Below, one piece after another: positions 40,903-52,760 of a stretch of 64,000 nucleotides of DNA; the first letter of the stretch is position 1; each line of letters starts with the position of its first letter. A program made the translations under genes and the position numbers. Source of the DNA: Onchocerca lupi (lineage: Eukaryota; Nematoda; Chromadorea; Rhabditida; Onchocercidae). Under the pieces are notes generated by a model. It did no database searches and was not told where the DNA came from. It worked only from the letters and a program-made list of their open reading frames with translations. The stretch spans positions 1-64,000 of the forward strand of contig JAOVVO010000254.1 of assembly GCA_028564675.1 (NCBI GenBank), written 5' to 3'.

Positions 40903-40905
40903 AAC

Positions 40906-40970
40906 CGGTTCTGTATTCCCATTAATTGCAGTATTAATTCGTTCTTCAGCAGCGGGAACACAATCGAATG
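40906..40970 (-). CDS. unc-53: unc-53/NAV exon 3: middle of the CH domain
   Basis: 65 nt between acceptor TATATTTTAG and donor CCG|GTTTGA; enters in phase 1 (completing Thr-50) and leaves in phase 0. It encodes about residues 50-71, T-FDCVPAAEERINTAINGNTEP. Sequence similarity to known NAV proteins is weak, as this CH loop is variable. Support comes from position, from exact phase agreement with exons 2 and 4, from GC-rich codons, and from the fact that reading past the donor meets a TGA at once, so the exon must end here. The donor GTTTGA is unusual but recurs in type at exons 8 and 9. The intron just past the donor holds an AGGTCA-A-AGTTCA element (40890-40902, listed separately). Confidence 0.8.
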
Positions 40971-42800
40971 CTAAAATATACATACATTAGCTTAATATAT
41001 TTGAAAAAAGTTGGTGAATAATCGTATCAAAACATTAATACGAAAATAGTTTTCTTTTTTTTTTTTTTTTGAAATTGCTAAATTAATTTGAAGTTGTATA
41101 TTTCAAAAGCCAATTTAGTTAATTAATTAATTCATTAATTTTTCTGCTAGCTATAGTTGAATGATTGATGATCAAATGTAAACTGTTTTCAATTTCCTTA
41201 ATAAAGTTTAAAAGAGAAGAGTGGAAAACAAAAAAAACTGATCGATGACAAAGGAAATTGAAATATAATAATAAACAGAATAGTACAATTATTTAATCAA
41301 AATATATGAACTAATCAATTTGACTAATAAAAAAAGGTGAAAAAAAATAAAAACAAATAATCGATAATGATAATTGTTATTTCTTCAAACAAAAAAACAG
41401 ATCAACGCCTTATGAAACTTAGAAGAGCTTATCAAACTAGAAAAATTGAACTTGACAATGACAAACGACTAAGTGATGCAAAATTTGACGCAAAAAATAA
41501 TTTTTTCTTTTTGATTTCTCATTAAATTTTATTTGAAATATGCAATTGATATATAGATCAATGCCAAAAAAAAAAAAAAAAAAGACAAGTGTAATTAAAA
41601 TTTACACTTAGGTGAAAAAAGAATTTATTAGTAAATGATTTCAGCGAAATAAAATTACGAATTATGGAAAATTAATTTATTTCATGTTTTAGCCTAAAAA
41701 ATTTGTCCTAAAACTTTGTCCTAAAATAGAATTAAAATGGAAAAATTTCGAAAAAAATTCGATTAAAAGACAGTTAAATTGAAATGCAATTAAATTTTTG
41801 CTAAAAAGAATTACAAAAAGAAAAAGAAATGGAAATTTTTTTTTTAGTAAATAATTTAATTAAATTTTTTGATAAACTGAAATAATTTACCCTGAGGCTA
41901 TATGTAAGATAGTGATGGTGAAAAATATTTTATTAAAATTTGAAATCAGTCGAATAACGTTTTATGCAATCGCAAATTGAGAAAAGCTAATTTCGAAATT
42001 TCCAATTAAAAATACTAATTATTCATTATATCCCATGAGCATATCTGATTACATTTGTTATATTTGTTAATTTATGTGTCATCATTTTATCAATTATTTA
42101 AATTTCCTAAAAAAATTGACATTGGTATGACAAATTTAATTAATTACTAGAATTTGATTTAAACAAACGCTTCGATATTAAAATTAAAAAACCAGAAATA
42201 TTAACGAAAGATGAATTCAATTATAAAATTTATTCCGGTTTTGATTTGAATGAAAAATGGGAAGATTAAATTAGAAGAATTCGGTCGGAAATCTAATGGT
42301 ATTAATTAAGTAAGCAAATTTGAAATTAAATAAGGAATTAATTTAAAGTACGCTCAATTCAACTTAAATAATGATTGGTTGATTGTTGAAGCGTTAAATC
42401 CGAATTACGAAAATTAGGTTATTTGCGAAAGATTTGAAAGAAATGCGAAAATTATCGCATACAACAACAAAATTAGTTTATTTTCAAGTACTAAATTTAT
42501 ATCTTATTTTCATCATTATATATAACAAATTTGGTTATTAGTTTGTTTGAAAACTGTTATTTCAAAAAAAAATTTTATGATAATTTTTTTTTCAAAAATT
42601 TGAAATATTTGATTAATTTTGTACAAATATCATTCAATTAAGATTTCTTTGACATTTACATAAACAGAAGTTTCATATTTACCTTTTTTTTAACCGCAAA
42701 AACTTTTCCAACTTTTTTTACTTCTTAAAAATTTTGCAATTTAAAAAGTTTTTTGAATTTGTAATTTTTTAAATTATTAAAGAAAAAATTCTAGACTTAC
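40971..42800 (-). other. Intron 2 (1.8 kb)
   Basis: Intron between exons 2 and 3, donor GTAAGT, acceptor TATTTTAG. AT-rich with homopolymer runs (for example 41051-41070 and 41567-41583). I see no repeat array, RNA gene or extra exon in it. Confidence 0.8.
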
Positions 42801-42915
42801 TGATTGCCTGAAGAAGTGTTACAAGTTTTCGTGGTTCACGTAAATCGCTCGTAAGATCATTGATCGATTCTGCTCCATACCGTATCAAATGTCGATTTGA
42901 CCATTCCGTATAAAT
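42801..42915 (-). CDS. unc-53: unc-53/NAV exon 2: first half of the CH domain
   Basis: 115 nt between acceptor TTTTTTCAG and donor TCA|GTAAGT; enters in phase 0 and leaves in phase 1. It encodes residues 12-49, beginning IYTEWSNRHLIRYG and ending LVTLLQAI. The IYT-W-N-HL opening is the signature start of the NAV CH domain, a helix normally followed by a short loop and a D-L..D-R/D-L helix; here NDLTSDLREPRKLV occupies that place. The second CH helix usually reads DG..L; the Glu-Pro here is closer to the UNC-53 pattern (remembered as FRDYRLV) than to insect or vertebrate forms. Both alternative first exons splice to it in frame. One of the two most secure exons in the window. Confidence 0.95.
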
Positions 42916-44359
42916 CTGAAAAAATTTATTCAATAAATTTAATTTATTTTAAAATTTTCAAATTAATTAATTTTTAAAAAATTGAAACCTTTTTTCTCAA
43001 CGATTTATCATATAAAACAAGACAAATTAGTAGTATTTTTTATTGAAATTTTTGTTCAAAAATAAAAATAAAAAAGTTTGAAAGCAAAAAAATATGAAAA
43101 CACGGAATGGAATAAAAATTTTAATAATTATCAATAAATAATTAATAGTTCTAGTAATTAGGGTTTCAGAATAAAAATTATTATAATTATCAATGAAATG
43201 ATAATAAAACTGCGGTAAATAATTATCACTTGCAAGGAAATGATGCACAATACATATGCTATCGATGATTAAAATTTGCAATCAAAATTTGAAAGATCAG
43301 TGATTATCAAGTGATAGCAATTTGTAGAATGATATTAACAATTGTTAATTTCAAGGAAATTGCATTAAATATAAGTTATGTATTTATCAATATAATTCCT
43401 ATGAATATTACAAATATAAATATAAATTCTATTAATAATTGATTTAATTTTTAACTATTTCGAATTTTTAAAATATTTGTTAATTTTAACATTTCTTTAA
43501 TCGCAATTTTTTTTTTCTGGAGAATATTGATTTCATTGCAATTAACCTTAATTTTGTGATTAATTAATTTAATAAATTTCACCAATGATTGCAAAATTCA
43601 TTTATTTCATTCCTTCAGGAATAATTTTGTGATTTTTTTTTAGATCAAACTTTTTTAATTAATTAAGCCAGTATTTCGTTACTTTTTCAGTTCTTTTTAA
43701 TTGTATATTATTTTATTTCATATTCAATTCGTATTTATATGCTTTTCATATTATTTCTTGTTGAATATTAATAGTTTGCACTTTTTTTTCGCAATTACCC
43801 TAAAAGAATATCATTCGTAAACATTTTTAAAATAATTATTATACAACTAATTATCATAATTAATTGTTATGGTAATTATTATAATTATCATGAAAAAATA
43901 ACTTATCATAAAACTTAGGATGAATCATTGATTTATTTTTATAAGCCAAAAATTTAGTCATTTTGAACAAATTTATTTCATATCAAATTCTACTCCAAGC
44001 TCAAATAATGTAATATTATCAGCGAGAAGAATTTGCTTTATCAAATATAATTTCTAGTACTATTGGATATTATTGGAAATGATATTGTTACATATTGGAA
44101 ATGGTATTTCGATAAAGTAAATTCTATTTGCTAATAATATTCCATTATTTGAATTGTACAGACAGAATGCATGTTTTAATGAATTCATTAAGAGCTTGCT
44201 TTTAACAAATATATCATTCAAGGCTGCTTCTTCCCATAAATAAACTTAATTACTATCCAATTAAAATATATCCATGATTATTCATTATCATACGATAGTA
44301 ATGCATTCGTTTGCGATTTTTTCATCAGCAACCAGCCCTTCAAATATGAATAAACAACC

Positions 44360-44482
44360 TATGACCTTTGTCCTTCCCTTGCCAATAAACATATTTCTTG
44401 CACAGGTTTAAGAAAAACAACATGACCTTTGCCCTCTCTTAGCTGATAAACATATTTCTTGCATATCTTTAAAAAAGCTAAA
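44360..44482. repeat. 61-bp tandem duplication carrying two DR1 elements
   Basis: ATGACCTTTGTCCTTCCCTT..ATAAACATATTTCTTGCACA at 44361 is repeated as ATGACCTTTGCCCTCTCTTA..ATAAACATATTTCTTGCATA at 44422. Well conserved for this window. Confidence 0.9.
44362..44435 (-). promoter_or_regulatory. Pair of DR1-type nuclear receptor elements
   Basis: On the minus strand, AGGACA-A-AGGTCA (44362-44374) and AGGGCA-A-AGGTCA (44423-44435), 61 bp apart. Direct repeats of AGGTCA-like half-sites with one spacer base are bound by HNF4/RXR-type receptors, a family greatly expanded in nematodes. They lie in intron 1, 3' of exon 1b. Confidence 0.4.
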
Positions 44483-45062
44483 ACTATAACTTGCAAATAA
44501 TTAGCGATATTGAAATTAATAGGAAAAATTTAAAATCCATGAAATAAAATTATGAAATTTTTGATTAATGAAAAAAAGTAAAATATTTGACAATTCTTTT
44601 TTTTTTGTCAACTTTTTTAGCATTAATTAATAGCTCTTAATTCTGAATCAATATTTTTAAGATTGATAATATAAGCATTTTAATAAAATCATTTGTTCAA
44701 AAATTGAAATCATACTTGAAATTATTTAAAAATTAATTCTGAAACGAGCAAATAAAATTCGAAATCTATATAAAACAAAAAAATTTTTTGTTCAGGAAAT
44801 TTTTGATCAACAAAAAGGATATTTGATATTTTTTTTTAAATATATAATAAACGAAGTTTTTTTTTAATGTTAATATTTTGTTTAAAACGTTAAAATTACA
44901 AAATATTTATCTTGTAAAAAAAAGAAAAAAAAAATTCAATGGAAAACTACCAAATGTTATCGAATTTTGATCTTACGAAAGTAAATGTAATGAAATTTGA
45001 GCAAGTATGAAAGGATACGATCAGTTTTTGATTTTTAAAATCATTCTGATAGCATCAATTAA

Positions 45063-45063
<1 letters not shown>

Positions 45064-45112
<49 letters not shown>
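45064..45112. repeat. 49-bp poly-A run
   Basis: Uninterrupted A tract, the longest homopolymer in the window. No retroelement body or target-site duplication next to it. Confidence 0.97.
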
Positions 45113-45113
<1 letters not shown>

Positions 45114-45492
45114 AAATGTTTGAAAATTGAAAACAAATTGATGAACATAAATTTATTTTTTTAACTTTTAGCTTTTGCGAATTTATCAAATTGCATGTTT
45201 CTTTTTCTTTTGTCTTTGCGATAATTTATTTGAAATTTCTTCAATGAAATGAATTTTTTTTTTCGTCTTTTTTTTCATGACAATTGGAAAATGTATTTTT
45301 AGTACTTGCAAAATTTTGAAACCATCAGAAAAAAACTTTTTTTTCGTTTTTTTTCTTTTTTTTCTTCTTTTTTTTTTTTTTGGAAGAATTTGCTGAAAAG
45401 ATAAATATTGTAATGATATGCAAAAAAATTTTGATATTGATACATTTTCAGTATTTATATCTATTGATTACGATATTTGTGTAATTTGTGGG

Positions 45493-45515
45493 TATGGTAA
45501 TTTGAAATTACCATA
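45493..45515. repeat. Perfect hairpin TATGGTAATTT-G-AAATTACCATA
   Basis: 11-bp stem with a single central base. ATATGGTAATTTT recurs about 15 bp after it. Confidence 0.9.
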
Positions 45516-46039
45516 TTCACGTTTCTGGATATGGTAATTTTGTAAAAGAAATAGTTGCATATGATATTAATGTGCTTAAATTTTCAATAATATTTCATAT
45601 TGCTTATTTCATTTTTTATTATATTCGAACTGAATTTTTCATATCTACGAAAAATTCTTAATTTTTTATTTTAATTTTATTTTTATTTTTATTATTATTA
45701 TTATTTTTTTTGGTTCCAAGCATACAGAACCATTTCAATAGGCAGTTAATTTAAAAATTAAGCAACAAAATTGATAAAATTCAGTAGAAAAATTTTGAAA
45801 TAAAAATGGAATGATCGGAAATTAATTTGGATAAAATTGAAATAAAATAAAGTAATCAAAGTTAAAATATCTGAAAAAATAAATTAAGTTTTTATTCCTA
45901 ACATGAAATAAAACATATGCGATAATAATATCTACTAGATTTATTAGAAATAGCGAATTCGTTAATCAAAAAAAAAAAAAAAAGGAATTTTACTTAAATT
46001 GAAATTTATAAAATCAATTGCCACTAATGAAATTATATA

Positions 46040-46395
46040 TTTAGAGATAAGATTTTATGGATGTTGCGAATTTTATACGATTTATTAGCTTTTTATATTT
46101 GAATAAATTAATTGAATAACTAGTTAATTAATTAATTAATGTGAAAATTTGCTAAAAAAAGTAGGTAATATGCTGAGAGATAAGCATAAATATGATTTAT
46201 AATACTGAAAGATTTGATCAATATTGTGAATTTTTCTTGCTGTGAATTTCATCCGATTTATTAACCTTTCAAATTCGAATAAATTAATTAAACGACCGAT
46301 TAACAAATTAATTAATATGAAGATTTAGCTAATAAGATAGATAATATGCTGAGAAATAAGCATCAATATGATTTATTTTAGTGAAAAATTTGATC
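46040..46395. repeat. 178-bp tandem duplication
   Basis: Shared blocks: CGAATTTTATACGATTTATT / TGAATTTCATCCGATTTATT, GAATAAATTAATT, and ATATGCTGAGAGATAAGCAT near 46168 and 46346. Confidence 0.88.
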
Positions 46396-47376
46396 GATAC
46401 TAATAATTAATTATCATAATCTTAAAAAGAATTAATTATCCAAACAGACACATCTGGGTCATAATTTAAATTTTATGACTAAAATGAAATGCGTCAGTTG
46501 TTCAATTCGATGAAATAATAAAATTAAAGCACCCGAAACTGATTTATTCGAATAATCTTTTATATTTTCTTATTCAATATTTCGATCTTCTAGTTATGAT
46601 TAATTTAAAATTTTTTTTTTTCAAATTAATTAAATTTTTAAGACACAAAATTTTTCATTATTCGTCGCTTCAATACTATGATTTTAATTAAAATTATTCA
46701 TATAATGAAATTTTTTAAGATTTCTTATTGAAATAATTTTTTAATGAATTCACTAGAATTAAATCATTTCGCATAATTTCCTCTAGAATTCCGTAAATTT
46801 GGAAATTTTATTAAATAAAAAATAAAAATTTCTCTTTTTCAGGGTGGACTTTTAATGAAAAATGAAATTTTAAAATTTACTAAATCGTAAAATATTACAG
46901 ATGTGATAATAAATGGTTAATATACATCTTTAGAATGTTTTAATTTAACCGATAATTAATTAATCGGAATCATTTTACCTGTAAAATTAGCGAAGAGCAA
47001 GTATTTATTTCTCATATATTTTCAATACTAATATGCAAAATTAAAATCAATTGTCATCGATTTTTTCCTGTTCTTACTCTATTATTATCATTAAACCATT
47101 TCATTTAATTTAGCTAAATTACTGAATAACTTGAATTATTTTATCCGGCGAAGGTTAAAGGTTAAATTATAATTCAAATATTAAACTTCCGGGCATATTT
47201 TCACGAATAATGATACTGAATTAAATTATGAATTCCGGCTTTAAACTGTCACTAATTTATCATCACCTCATTCTATTTTTTTCTGCTTACATTTAATCGA
47301 AAAATATTGAATTTATATGCAATTTTATTAAAATAAAATCAATTAAAATGAATTAATTAATTAATAAATTACTAAC

Positions 47377-47442
47377 CTTGATATATTTATTATGCTGATG
47401 TATGTGCAAATATTTCGCATACGATTTTTTCATTCGTTTCAT
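47377..47442 (-). CDS. unc-53: Candidate alternative first exon 1b of unc-53/NAV
   Basis: An ATG at 47442 opens 22 codons (MKRMKKSYAKYL, then a His/Lys-rich end) that finish in phase 0 at donor AAG|GTTAGT. This is the same hexamer donor as exon 1a, and it joins in frame to exon 2 (..NKYIK|IYTEW). An in-frame TAA lies three codons upstream of the ATG (TAA TTT GCG ACG ATG), so the reading frame begins here. The peptide is basic and replaces the 11 residues before the CH domain. It sits between exon 1a and exon 2, where a downstream alternative promoter would be expected. I recognise no homologue of the 22 residues, and 22 open codons with a donor could occur by chance. The CpG-containing codons (TCG, GCG, CGA) and matched phase favour a real exon. 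Confidence 0.5.
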
Positions 47443-47879
47443 CGTCGCAAATTAATTAATAAATAATAATAATGATAATACTAGTTTTGCAGAATTGAGA
47501 AAATAAATGACGCAAAAGCTGCATATAAAAAAAATTTTTCAAAACTGACAAATTATTTGTTCGAGCAATTTTAATTGCTGCGAAAGTAAGAAATGGAAAT
47601 TAATTAATCAATTACTAAATGAATGTAAAATTTCTATGGAATTGGATAAATAATAGGATCAAAAATGAAAATGGAAATGAAAATTTTTTTAAGAATTCAA
47701 AATTTTTGCTTGATAAATCATTAGGATGATTAGTTACAGAAGTAAGAAATGAAGAGTGATGAATTTGAGGATGTTTTAGCCAAAAGAATATAGATGACAA
47801 ATGCATAATTATGGCCTAGGACATGGGACTAATTGAATTTTCGAAATGCTAGACATGTGATGATGAAGCAATAATGAAT

Positions 47880-48620
47880 TTTGTTCCAGTACCATATAAG
47901 AGCCACAAGAATATTACTATTAGTTAGCAAAATTTCAGGCCTAAAATGATGACAAGGCTCCATAAATTTAATTCATTTTCACTACTACTTCACTTTTTTA
48001 TAAAAATCTTTGTTCTATCTTTTTTTCGCGAAAACGAAAAATTGATTGAAAAATATTAACAAGTAAGATTTTGGCTCGAAATGGATGGCCAAGCCATAAA
48101 ATTATTTAGTATCAGTTAGCAAATTTTAGGCCTGTCGAAAAATATTACCAAGTAAGATTTTGGCTCGAAAGAGATGGTCAAGCCATAAAAATATTTAGTA
48201 TTAGTCAGCAAATTCTAGGCCTATTGAAAAATATTAACAAGCAAAATTTTGGCTCCAAACATATGGTCAAGTTATAAGAATATTTAGTATTAGTTAACAA
48301 ATTTTAGGCCTAGCATGATGACAAGGTTACAATAATTTTTGAATTATTTTTACCCACTAAATTTGATGTAAAATTCTTGTCTGCTTCCTTCGTTTTTTTT
48401 TTTTTCGAAAACTAAAAATTGATCGAGGAATATTAACAGGTAAGATTTTGGCTCCAAAGCGATGGCTAAGGCATAAAAAAATATATCTAGGCCTAGAATG
48501 ATGACAACATAATATATAATTTTGAATTATTTTCATTATTTTTATAAAAAAACTTTTTTCGTTTCTTTTTTTCGAGAGTCGAAAATTAGTCGAGAAATAC
48601 TGACAGGTAAAAATATTATG
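47880..48620. repeat. Higher-order tandem repeat with TTTTGGCTC and AGGCCTA
   Basis: An 89-bp unit (GTAAGATTTTGGCTC, GATGG.CAAGCCATAA, TTAGCAAATTTTAGGCCTA) occurs in three adjacent copies, with GATTTTGGCTC-type marks at 48067, 48156 and 48245. It is also embedded in a longer unit that adds TGATGACAAGG, a T-rich tract and CGAAAACTAAAAATTGAT, present near 47940, 48305 and 48490. Unusually GC-containing. Confidence 0.9.
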
Positions 48621-50454
48621 TTATCTGCTTTATATTTTCGAAAAATAGAAAAAAAATTGAAAATAAGAAAAATGTCACGAAATATTTGATGATTTTTGTA
48701 ATTTAGTTTTTTTTTCAATTACTAAACATTTTTTTTAAATTTCTAATTAGTCATAATATTTTTTCGGAATTAATCAAAGAAATATCAAAATATTTTTTAA
48801 TTTCTTTTTTTAATATCGAAATACTTTCTAAATTTTTTTTTCTTTTTTGATTCATTAAAAATGATGCAGAAGTAGCTGTAAACCAAAGAAAATAAGGCTA
48901 TTTAAAAAAAGATTTGTTTTTTTCTTTTTTTTTACATACAAAATCTATTTGAAATGAATTTTTGCAAAAATTTATGAATAAAAAAATACAAATAAAATTA
49001 GTTCATAATATTTTTCAATAAAAAACGTAACTAATTTTTAATAATCCTGCACTAACAGAAATTAAAAAAGAAATTAAAAATCAAAACTACTAATACAGTT
49101 ATTGTTTTATTTTAATCCAATTTTTGCCTACAATCTTCTTGAAATGAAAATTTAAAAAAAAAAAAAAGATTTCAAAGTTTATAAAGAATTAGATTAAACT
49201 ATAAAATAAAAAAAAAGGAATCGGAAAAAGAAGCGATGATTTAGAAATTTTAGTATTATTAATGATTCAATGCTAACTTCGATTTGTTTGCTTATCATTT
49301 ATCAATTTATTACAGCCTGGCTTAGCTTTAGTATGTCTTTCTTTCTCTAATCAATCCTTCTGCTAAATTTAAACATAAAGTTTACATTTCGATTAATTAA
49401 CTCCTTTAAATCTCGACTAATTAACAAATATCTTAAAGTATTCAAGAATTGACAAACATTCATTTATTACCGAACAATAGCAGCAAAGTCGAGAAATACC
49501 AATTCTTATTCATCTTCGGCTATTGTCCAACTAAATCTTTTCAGAAATTTTTAATCAAATATTTAGCTAAATTTAAATTTCATTCATAATTTAATTCCAA
49601 ACATTTCCACTTCAAATTTTTAATTGCTTATTCAAAGGGTAATTTTCTTCGATAAATTATTAAAAATTTCAATGATTTCACAATAATTTAAATAATTTAT
49701 GATAACAATTTACTACTAATTCTTGCACAAAAACACTGATTTATTTTAGCTTGAAATTTCATAAATAATGTAAATTTTATCAATTATTTTTTGAAAAAAA
49801 GGAAGAAAAAAATTCGCCAAAATTTATGAAAATTCAAAAAATTTTTTCAACAATTTCATTTTTAGATTTTGCGATGTAAATTTTATCCAATATTTTAATT
49901 TTCTTCATAAAATATTTTGGTATTAAACTATTATTGATGAAAATTTTATCAATTAAAAAAGAAAGAAAAAAAACTTTTCTATTTATTACAACTTTTTGGA
50001 TAATTTTTGAAAGTCAAGAACTTTTTCCAATAATTTCCTTACGATAAATTTTATCGGATATTTTTTTATTTTCTTTGTAAAATTATTAATTAAATTTTTG
50101 TGTAATATATTATATTTTGAATTAATTAATTATAAATAGAAAATAAATTGAATCATCACAAACACAAAAATAACAATATTCAACGTTCAACGGTTAAGGA
50201 CATCGTCAGTATTAAGAGATCAAATGAAAAATTTGAATAAAATTAAATTTATTAATTAATTGATTAATTTTATATATAGTAAAGCAGGATAAAGTGAAAA
50301 AATAAAATTAATAGTATCAAAAAAATTAAAAAAAAAAAACAAATTATCAACAATTTATTCTTGACGATAATATATCGTACGAAAATAAATAATCAGTAAT
50401 CAATTTCAATTTTTCGAAACTTTTCTAGTCGATTTGAAAATATCTACAAATATT

Positions 50455-50614
50455 TGTAAATTTCAACATTTTCCTCCTGGGGTACATAAGTACTTAAGAA
50501 CAACAATACATAATATCTAATATCCAATGACTTAAACTCAAAATCGACAGCTGCTCCCATTCTAATGCCGAAATTAGCTTTTGCCAAATTCCCGAAGTTG
50601 TTAAATTAGTCGAT
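50455..50614 (-). other. Unidentified 53-codon open frame in intron 1
   Basis: On the minus strand, between a TAA and a TAG, a frame runs FNNFGNLAKANFGIRMGAA.. and ends ..ENVEIYKYL. It coincides with a GC-richer block (CCTCCTGGGG, GCTGCTCCC on +) in AT-rich DNA. It has balanced amino-acid content, unlike the Lys/Phe/Asn chance ORFs elsewhere. I do not recognise it. It could be a decayed gene fragment, an alternative 5' exon, or chance; I see no convincing acceptor at its start. Confidence 0.2.
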
Positions 50615-50639
50615 AAAACTAAAGCATCCTTTCTTAAAA

Positions 50640-51310
50640 TGATTCATACCGTTATCTTGCAAATAATGATGCACTTCCGGTAAAATCGATGTTTAATCAA
50701 ATTATTAAATTAAAACTTTAAAAAATAATTTGATTTGAAGAAAAAATGGAAGAAAAGTTTTAATCGAAGTTGTTTTTTTTTAAAAAAAATAGAAAAGTGC
50801 AAAGGAACAACAAGAAATTAAATATATCGTATAATTTTTTGCAAGAATTTTAATTTGAATAATCGATTTTTCAAAAATCGATAAATGAATGTAATTAATT
50901 TTAAAATTCGTGTTTAATTTGAATTGAAATAGACATTGAGACTTCTTGAAAAGTTACAATTTGTTAAAATTTGAAATTTTTTTTAAAGCCTCATTTCAAA
51001 ATGAATCATATCCTTATTTTAAAACAAAAGTGTTTTTCCGGTAAAATCGATATTCAATCAATTATTTCATCAAATTACTACATTAATTTTGAAGGAAGAA
51101 AATTTCAATTAAAATTTTTGAAAAAAAAGATAATGCAAAAGAACAATGATAAATTGAATTTACAATATTTAGCAAGAATTTTAGCTTGATTTCTGAATTT
51201 CTTTAAAGTGTAATAAAAATGAATATAATTAATTAAAAATTTATACTTATTTTTAGCTAAAATAGATATTGAAACTTTTTAAGAAAATAACTATGCATTT
51301 TCGATTTTTT
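50640..51310. repeat. About 360-bp diverged tandem duplication
   Basis: Shared blocks: TTCCGGTAAAATCGATnTT.AATCAA (50675 and 51036), GCAAGAATTTTA, GAATnTAATTAAT and GAAATAGACATTGAGACTT / AAATAGATATTGAAACTT. The + strand frame 50971-51189 is inside the second copy. Confidence 0.85.
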
Positions 51311-52189
51311 AAAATTTTAAATTTTTTCAATATATATGAAAAAATTATAAAAATCTTTTGCTTTTTTTTTAAGAAATTCTTAGTTTTCTTTTCCTTTTTT
51401 TGTAATTGAAATAGTTATCGAAAATTTTTAAAAACATTACTATATGATAGAATCGAAAATTTTCTTTTCAAATTCAAATTTTTGGCAATACACACATATA
51501 AGAAAAACAAAAACAAAAACAAAAAAATATCATTTTTCAGAAATTTTACATTCCTTCTTTTTTGTTTTTTTGTTTAAATAAGACGCTAAAATTTCATAAT
51601 GTCTCAAATTTTTAAACATTTTAGCACTTCTGCTTTTGCATAATGTAATTAATATTTAAATAGTATTATTATTTGAAAAAAAAAGGAAAAGCAAAGAAAG
51701 AGATTAATTCATAAATTTTGCATTAATTTTTTAAGCAAATTATCATTTTCATAAATTTCAAAGTTCCATAAAAATTATTATTTTTTTAAGTCGAAATGAA
51801 GCAAATATTGCAAAGTTTTTTTAGCATTAGGAATTAAAAAAAAAAAAAAAGTACTAACAATAATAATGATGAAAAAATAGATAAAAAGAATGGAATTATT
51901 AGATTATTCAAAATCAAAATTTTTTTTCCATAAAAACAAGAATTAAAGCAAGCATTTTTCGGATTCCCCAATGAATTGATTAAAAAGAGAAATAAAAACT
52001 GATTCAAATTTTCTTTTTTTTTTTTTTATTTTTAGGCGAGCAAAAAAAAAAACGAAGAAAAAGAAGGAAATAAAAGAAAAAGTTGCGTTCATTTGGAATA
52101 AATCTTACTAATCGAAATTTCAAACATTTCTTCTTCAAATTTCAAACAAGTTTTATTTACATATTCCATCCATCCTTGCAATCCCCGGA

Positions 52190-52760
52190 GTGTATTTAAT
52201 CAAACTATCAACTATCATAACAACAAATTGCTGTATTTAGATGATAAGACAAATCCTTATTCAAATAATGAGAAAATTTATGAATATTTTAAAAAATTTA
52301 AATTTTAAAATAATTTAAATGATGCAAAATTTGCGACTATTTGCGATGTTAAATAATTAGCAAATTGAAAAATTTGATCAAATGTTGATTTGTTTAAATT
52401 TTAAGAATTTTATACTTATTGGTAATTTAATGCCATTTTACACTATCTTTAATCAGACTGTCAAAATAGAATAAATGATAAGGCAAAGGTATCGATTATC
52501 ATTAGTATCGAATTACCGATAAATTTATCAGTGCATATGAATATTTATTTAATACTACGAGATATTTTTATGAGATATTAATATGCTTTTTACACTATCT
52601 TTTATCAGATTGTCAATACATCACTAAACTGTGCTCAGCGTAAGTGATAACGTCAAATATTGATTATTTTTAAAATCAAATTACCGATAACTTATCAGTA
52701 TTCACGAATATTTATTTTATACATGGCATATTTTTGTGAAATATTAATAATATGCTCTGT
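52190..52760. repeat. About 152-bp tandem duplication plus a partial older copy
   Basis: CACTATCTTTAATCAGACTGTC at 52441 and CACTATCTTTTATCAGATTG at 52593, each followed by AATTACCGATAA..TTATCAGT and GAATATTTATTT. A weaker copy starts near 52190. Confidence 0.82.

Larger units (their letters stand above)
34528..40905 (-). other. Intron 3 (6.4 kb)
   Basis: Intron between exons 3 and 4. It contains a perfect 28-bp inverted repeat 545 bp apart (38386-38413 / 38959-38986), with a three-copy tandem repeat inside, and a cluster of three CACGTG boxes (37114-37161). A DR1-type element sits at its 5' edge (40890-40902). No coding exon recognised; the small ORFs here (for example 37146-37331, 38403-38651, 39146-39343 on +) look like chance or repeat-derived frames. 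Confidence 0.8.

Noticed and set aside
45064..45112. 49-A run as the tail of a retroposed copy
   Set aside because: No processed coding sequence, SINE-like body or target-site duplication precedes it; similar but shorter runs are everywhere.
50971..51189. 72-codon + strand ORF
   Set aside because: Lies inside the second copy of a 361-bp tandem duplication; the first copy does not keep the frame.
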